This document shows, piece after piece, positions 60,377-64,000 of a DNA stretch of 64,000 nt (positions within the stretch are counted from its first letter, which is position 1; the number at the start of each line of letters is the position of its first letter). The notes beneath the pieces were generated by a model. The model did not search any database, had not been told where the DNA came from, and saw only the letters and a program-made list of their open reading frames with translations. The position numbers were made by a program, and so were the translations under genes. The stretch is from assembly GCA_045539625.1 (NCBI GenBank), contig JAZQFS010000016.1, forward strand, positions 6,671 through 70,670. Direction: 5' to 3'. This DNA comes from UMGS1387 sp045539625 (GTDB lineage: Bacteria > Bacillota > Clostridia > Oscillospirales > CAG-382).

Positions 60377-62398
60377 ATGATTTTAACCGGAAAAAGACTT
60401 CTAGCAACAATTCTAACTGCGGCTGTGCTTTGCGTGTTGCCTTGTGTGGCACAGCAGACAGACGGGCAGGAGACCGTATCCCCTGTAGCCGATACACAGA
60501 CGGCGGTAAAGGGAACGGGTACGGCGGATGATCCTTATCTTATTGACAGCCCCGAAGGACTTGAATATATGGCACTTCTTACAAAGGACGGCGCATCTGA
60601 CGGCACCTGCTTTGAGCTGTCGGGAAATGTTGTTCTTAACAGCCCCGATAAATTTACATATACCTCGGGTGAGATTGCAGAGGCGGCAACCGATGCCGTA
60701 AAATGGACTGCCGTGGGTACTGCAGATAAACCTTTTAAGGGAAGCTTTGACGGTAACGGCTTCTATATAACAGGTCTTTACTGCGACGGCACAAATTCAC
60801 TTGGCGGACTTTTCGGAGTGCTTGAGGGTGCTGAGGTTAAAAATGTAAACCTTGACTTTGCACTTGTTGAAACAAGAGATTATGCAGGTCTTGTTGCAGC
60901 AAAGCTTACGGGCGAAAGCAGCGTTTCCGGTTGTGTTGCTTACGGCTCGGTTATCGGAAAGCAGACGGTTCTTGCCTGCGTTTCAGGCGGTATTGCAGGA
61001 ACGGTTGACGAGACAAGCTCAATCTCTGACTGCTGCGTTTACGGTGCAGTTACGGGAGCAAATGGCTTTTCATCAAATGTTGGCGGTATAGCAGGCTTAA
61101 ATAAGGGAACAATCGAAAAATGTACCTTTTCGGGCAGAGCCTTAGGCGTTACAATTCTCTTCAGTGCAAATGTCGGCGGCATAGCAGGTACAAATAACGG
61201 AACACTTGAAGGCTGTCTTGCACAGGGAAGTGTGGGAGCAGAAAGTGCGGTAGTTGTAAGCGAAAGCAATGCAGGCGGTATCGCAGGCTACAGCGAGGGC
61301 GAAATTTCACAGTGTAAGAATGAATGTAATATAACAGGCTACAGTGCATCAATGGACGATAATATCAGCACCGCAGGCGGTATTTGCGGATATGTGGCAA
61401 ACTCCGACGTGTACGGCTGCGAAAATAACGGCTCCGTTACAGGCGAAACAGGCGTGTATGCAGGCGGTATTGCAGGACTTACGGTTGCTGAAACGGGCAA
61501 GGGCGAGCATAAAATTTACCAGTGCCTCAATAATGGCAGGGTTACCTCGGAATACGGTGTTGCAGGCGGTGTTGCGGCAAGAATCAGCGCAAGCGGCTAT
61601 GTAACTGATAAAAACGAGATTGTATCCTGCGTCAATACAGCATTTGTTGACGGAACGGAGTGCGGCGGTGTTGCGGGAGCTGTTTATACAGACGGAGCGG
61701 CCGTAGCATTTACCGACAGCTACTATCCTGCAGGACTTCCCGATGTTGCCGAGGAAGGCACAACAACCGTTGCCGAGGCAGGCTTTGTTTCGGGAACAGC
61801 CTTTGACGGACTTGACGGCTCGGTATGGGCATTTGAAAGCGGCAAGAAGCCTTATATCATATTTGCCGACCTTGCAAAGAACAGCTCGGTTATCACCGCA
61901 GAAGGCACACAGACAGTTGCAACAGGTACACAGCCTTCGGCACAGGGCGTTGGCACAATGCTTCTTTCAAAGCAGATTACCTCAGGCACTTATGATGTAA
62001 TCGTGCGTTTCACAGGTGATGAAGCACACTTCGCACCAAAGCCTGTTGTAATCAAGGTAATTGCAATATCTGCCGACGATGCAATTACAATCGTAAGTGT
62101 TGACACACAGGGTGCAAGTGTGGCAGACGGCAAGCTTTCGGGCACAGTTACTGCAAAGCTTTACGGCAAGGAAGCGGGAAAACAGTACGTAGCACTTACA
62201 AGCGTATTTGTTGACGGCGTGTTTGCAAACGTCAAGTTTGGCGGTGTTACAAGCGAGGAAGGTATGTTTGACGGGGAGCTTTCACTTCCCGAGGTAGCGG
62301 TATCCGACACATCGGTTGTAACGGTTAAGGTGATGATAGTTGAAAGCACCGACAGATTTAAGCCCGTATGCGAGGACGCAGATGTTGCTATAGGCTGA
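60377..62398 (+). CDS. Secreted GLUG-repeat protein
   Basis: This 673-residue exported protein has a signal peptide of about 24 residues (LPCVA). From about residue 45, GTGTADDPYLIDSPEGLEYMA opens a beta-helical region of GLUG-type repeats (GSFDGNGFYITGLY, SLGGLFGVLEGAEVKNV, then seven or more units of xVGGIAG...I..C...G.V). From about 505 there are Ig-like beta regions (SGTYDVIVRFTGD) with no wall anchor. GLUG repeats occur in adhesins and IgA-protease-like surface proteins, so adhesion is the likely role. GGAAG precedes the ATG at 60377. It is a single-gene unit. Confidence 0.8.
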   Translation: MILTGKRLLATILTAAVLCVLPCVAQQTDGQETVSPVADTQTAVKGTGTADDPYLIDSPEGLEYMALLTKDGASDGTCFELSGNVVLNSPDKFTYTSGEIAEAATDAVKWTAVGTADKPFKGSFDGNGFYITGLYCDGTNSLGGLFGVLEGAEVKNVNLDFALVETRDYAGLVAAKLTGESSVSGCVAYGSVIGKQTVLACVSGGIAGTVDETSSISDCCVYGAVTGANGFSSNVGGIAGLNKGTIEKCTFSGRALGVTILFSANVGGIAGTNNGTLEGCLAQGSVGAESAVVVSESNAGGIAGYSEGEISQCKNECNITGYSASMDDNISTAGGICGYVANSDVYGCENNGSVTGETGVYAGGIAGLTVAETGKGEHKIYQCLNNGRVTSEYGVAGGVAARISASGYVTDKNEIVSCVNTAFVDGTECGGVAGAVYTDGAAVAFTDSYYPAGLPDVAEEGTTTVAEAGFVSGTAFDGLDGSVWAFESGKKPYIIFADLAKNSSVITAEGTQTVATGTQPSAQGVGTMLLSKQITSGTYDVIVRFTGDEAHFAPKPVVIKVIAISADDAITIVSVDTQGASVADGKLSGTVTAKLYGKEAGKQYVALTSVFVDGVFANVKFGGVTSEEGMFDGELSLPEVAVSDTSVVTVKVMIVESTDRFKPVCEDADVAIG

Positions 62399-62466
62399 TA
62401 AACGAAGATAAAAGTATAAGGGCAGGCTGAGGCTTGCCCTTGTTTTATGTAAAGAGGAATGATTTT

Positions 62467-62784
62467 GTGGCATATATATACGTTGTAGAATGTGAGGATT
62501 CAAGTCTTTATACAGGCATTGCCAAGGATATACGGGCAAGAATGGAGCAGCACAAGAAGGGAACGGCATCAAAGTACACACGAAGCAGGAAAATAAAGTG
62601 TCTGCGGGCATTGTGGGAGTGTGAGGACTACAATGCTGCGGCAAAGCTTGAGTACGCCTTCAAGAGCCTTGGCAGAAAGGAAAAGCTGAGGATTATTGAA
62701 GAGCCCGAGCTTATCAACGGATATTTCGAGAATTTGTGTGATTATCACTTTGAAGCACAACCGCTTTTTGATATTTGGGAGTAG
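62467..62784 (+). CDS. GIY-YIG nuclease family protein (UPF0213-like)
   Basis: This 105-residue single-domain protein begins AYIYVVECEDSSLYTGIAKD, the GIY-YIG signature with both Tyr residues and the Gly, followed by Arg in DIRARMEQHKKG and the metal-binding Glu in KLEYAFKSL. UPF0213 proteins are small, stand-alone GIY-YIG domains of uncertain role, possibly DNA repair. The GTG at 62467 follows AGAGGAA by eight bases. A longer in-frame start has no ribosome site and would precede the GIY strand by an atypical extension. Confidence 0.88.
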   Translation: MAYIYVVECEDSSLYTGIAKDIRARMEQHKKGTASKYTRSRKIKCLRALWECEDYNAAAKLEYAFKSLGRKEKLRIIEEPELINGYFENLCDYHFEAQPLFDIWE

Positions 62785-62789
62785 TTTTC

Positions 62790-62860
62790 CTTTAAAGTTA
62801 CTTTATGTATCACAGGGAATTTCACCGACTGCGGAGAGCGAGTCATACTTTTCCCTATTT
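62790..62860 (+). repeat. Structured intergenic repeat, degenerate copy D
   Basis: It carries the family linkers CTTTATG (62801-62807) and AGGGAATTTC, but the first stem is broken (CCGAC opposite GAGAG) and the second hairpin is cut after ATACTTTTCCC. Confidence 0.65.
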
Positions 62861-62920
62861 TTCTTTTTCGTAGGGGTCGATGCCCACATCGACCCGTTTT
62901 ATTTTAAAGTTACTTTATGT
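62861..62920 (+). repeat. 60-bp perfect inverted repeat, left arm
   Basis: This is the exact reverse complement of 63591-63650. It contains the palindrome GGGTCGATG/CATCGACCC. It brackets a 670-bp region with no credible gene. Confidence 0.9.
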
Positions 62921-62985
62921 TTGGTAAGGAATTTCGCTCGTTGCGACGAGCGAGCCATACTTTTCCCTCTGGAAAAGTATCAAAA
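62902..62985 (+). repeat. Structured intergenic repeat, copy E
   Basis: CTTTATG (62913-62919), AAGGAATTT, hairpin CGCTCGT-TGCG-ACGAGCG (62935-62952), AGC, then hairpin ATACTTTTCC/GGAAAAGTAT (62957-62980). It has the same skeleton as copies A-C with different stems. Confidence 0.8.
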
Positions 62986-63529
62986 CAGCCCCCTCAACGG
63001 AGGGATGGCTCGGTCGGGGATATTATCTTTGTGCTAATTGCGACCGTCGGAGATTAAGGACTCCGACGGTCGGGTAGTTCGTATTATCAGGCACTGCTCC
63101 CGACCTCCGCTGACTTCCCTCCACGGCGGGGAGCCTTCCACCCTCATTTTGGCGTGGTGCTTGGATTTGCACAGCCGAAAAACAGGGGTTCGTTGCAAAG
63201 CTTGTCCGTGAGATGTGCTTCCACTTTAATAAGCAGTACAGCAACAATGTGGCAGTAAGTTGGTGTTCTCGCTTGGCGAACATAAAAAAAGCCGCACTTT
63301 TCGAGTATTATAACACCGTTAAAATTACAATCAACTTTAGCAGAGAGCAAAAGGCAACACCGATTATAAATAATAAAAATCCGCACTACGGCTAAAGAAA
63401 GGTGGAAGCCTCCCCGGCTGGAGGAAATCCGCAGGTGTGCGGGTTAGCAGGGAGTTTGTTTTGTGTGCTGTGCTTATCATTTTATCCTTGTGCACACCGA
63501 GGACTCCTCCATTGAGGGGAGCGTTTTTG
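62986..63529. other. Non-coding region between repeats
   Basis: It contains the 11-bp hairpin GACCGTCGGAG / CTCCGACGGTC (63042-63071) with loop ATTAAGG, and GC-rich short stretches such as TTCCCTCCACGGCGGGGA. Open frames exist on both strands but lack ribosome sites and read through hairpins. I see no gene. Confidence 0.6.
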
Positions 63530-63600
63530 CCTTCTTTTGAGGCGGGTCAAAAGAAGGTCGGAGCCCGCAGGCTCCGAAATCCCCTGTGTTACATAAAGTA
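63530..63600 (-). repeat. Structured intergenic repeat, copy F
   Basis: Read on the minus strand: CTTTATGTAACACAGGGGATT, hairpin CGGAGCC-TGCG-GGCTCCG, ACC, then hairpin TTCTTTTGA/TCAAAAGAA (63532-63555). It is opposite in direction to copies D and E. Confidence 0.8.
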
Positions 63601-63650
63601 ACTTTAAAATAAAACGGGTCGATGTGGGCATCGACCCCTACGAAAAAGAA
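63591..63650 (-). repeat. 60-bp perfect inverted repeat, right arm
   Basis: This is the exact reverse complement of 62861-62920. It is followed by a long GAAA-rich tract (63641-63690). Confidence 0.9.
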
Positions 63651-63686
63651 AGAAAAGAAAAAAAGAAAGAAAGAAAGAAAAAGAAA

Positions 63687-63728
63687 AGAAGGCTGTTCAA
63701 ACCTCCAAAATACGGTGAACAGCCTTAA
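63687..63728 (-). terminator. Intrinsic terminator of clpX
   Basis: On the minus strand AAGGCTGTTCA pairs with TGAACAGCCTT and is followed by CTTTTCTTTTTC, 15 bp after the clpX stop. Confidence 0.85.
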
Positions 63729-63741
63729 TTTGTCCGTAAAA

Positions 63742-64000
63742 TTACTTTTTTGAAGTAAAATGCTTCTTCGTAATAGTCAGCTCGTCGATGCCTTCGGGAA
63801 GCTCGTACATAAGCTCTGTCATAACAGGCTCCAAGATGGCTCTCAGACCTCTTGCTCCCGTCTTTCTTTCCTGTGCCTTTTCGGCTACAGTTTCAAGTGC
63901 CTTTTTGTCAAAGGTGAGCTTTATGCCGTCCATTTCAAACAGCTTCTGATACTGCTTTGTCAGGGCGTTTTTCGGCTCTTCAAGAATTTTCACAAGCGCC
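63742..64000 (-). CDS. clpX: ATP-dependent Clp protease ATP-binding subunit ClpX, C-terminal end (partial)
   Basis: Only the last ~86 residues are in the window; the frame is open to its end. The segment ILEEPKNALTKQYQKLFEMD and the sensor 2 region ERKTGARGLRAILEPVM are diagnostic of ClpX, the AAA+ unfoldase that feeds ClpP. The C-terminus ends with a short Lys-rich tail. The reading direction is opposite to the lon fragment at the other end of the window. Confidence 0.95.
   Translation of the reverse strand, partial: ALVKILEEPKNALTKQYQKLFEMDGIKLTFDKKALETVAEKAQERKTGARGLRAILEPVMTELMYELPEGIDELTITKKHFTSKK

Overview
The window looks like chromosome from a Gram-positive, anaerobic Clostridia-type bacterium (Bacillota), probably a gut or rumen polysaccharide degrader. 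Supporting this are strong AGGAGG ribosome sites, many TTGACA-17-TATAAT promoters, CoaX, a type-3 ProS, a DUF1538/PII pair, a tmRNA, S-layer-homology (SLH) proteins and cohesin/dockerin modules. The exact genus cannot be read from the sequence.

Layout. (1) 1-20.4 kb is mostly core: the lon 3' end, a phosphohexomutase, a DUF1538-PII operon, coaX with an ECF substrate-binding protein, a GH38 alpha-mannosidase, rnhA, a lipoprotein, dnaX, truA-ecfT, a TSCPD protein, a second phosphohexomutase, proS, an RlmA-like methyltransferase and a GH3 gene broken by an in-frame amber codon. Between proS and the methyltransferase lies an apparent type I toxin-antitoxin locus: two convergent near-consensus promoters, a 23-residue hydrophobic peptide and one shared terminator. 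(2) 20.4-36.4 kb carries an FAD oxidoreductase bracketed by inverted arrays of hairpin repeats, a 1542-residue SLH protein with a GH99/WbsX-like domain, a 1210-residue secreted repeat protein, an MFS transporter, and an SLH-S1C protease lying between 50-bp direct repeats. (3) 36.3-45.2 kb is a genomic island: a large serine recombinase, an HsdR-like nuclease/NACHT protein (candidate phage defence), a Fic toxin with an HTH/VbhA-like antitoxin, an XRE regulator with divergent promoters, and small genes typical of integrative elements. (4) 45.3-54.9 kb holds a tyrosine recombinase, an 18-bp perfect inverted repeat bracketing a promoter, and a promoter-proximal operon: a 44-residue peptide, a cohesin protein, an SLH-cohesin anchor, a 1532-residue cohesin-dockerin protein and a membrane protein. 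(5) 55-60.1 kb has a membrane-tethered MinD/ParA-like ATPase with a membrane partner, three poorly known genes and the tmRNA gene. (6) 60.3-64 kb has a GLUG-repeat secreted protein, a GIY-YIG protein, a repeat-rich non-coding stretch and the clpX 3' end.

The most notable reading is region 4. The recombinase gene ends 8 bp before one arm of the inverted repeat, the repeat encloses a promoter pointing into the cohesin operon, and the operon starts just past the other arm. This is the layout of a phase-variable invertible promoter, here predicted to switch a cell-surface cohesin-dockerin assembly on and off. The second most notable is the convergent toxin-antitoxin locus at 17.1-17.4 kb. The third is a family of intergenic repeats whose hairpin stems differ in sequence but keep pairing.
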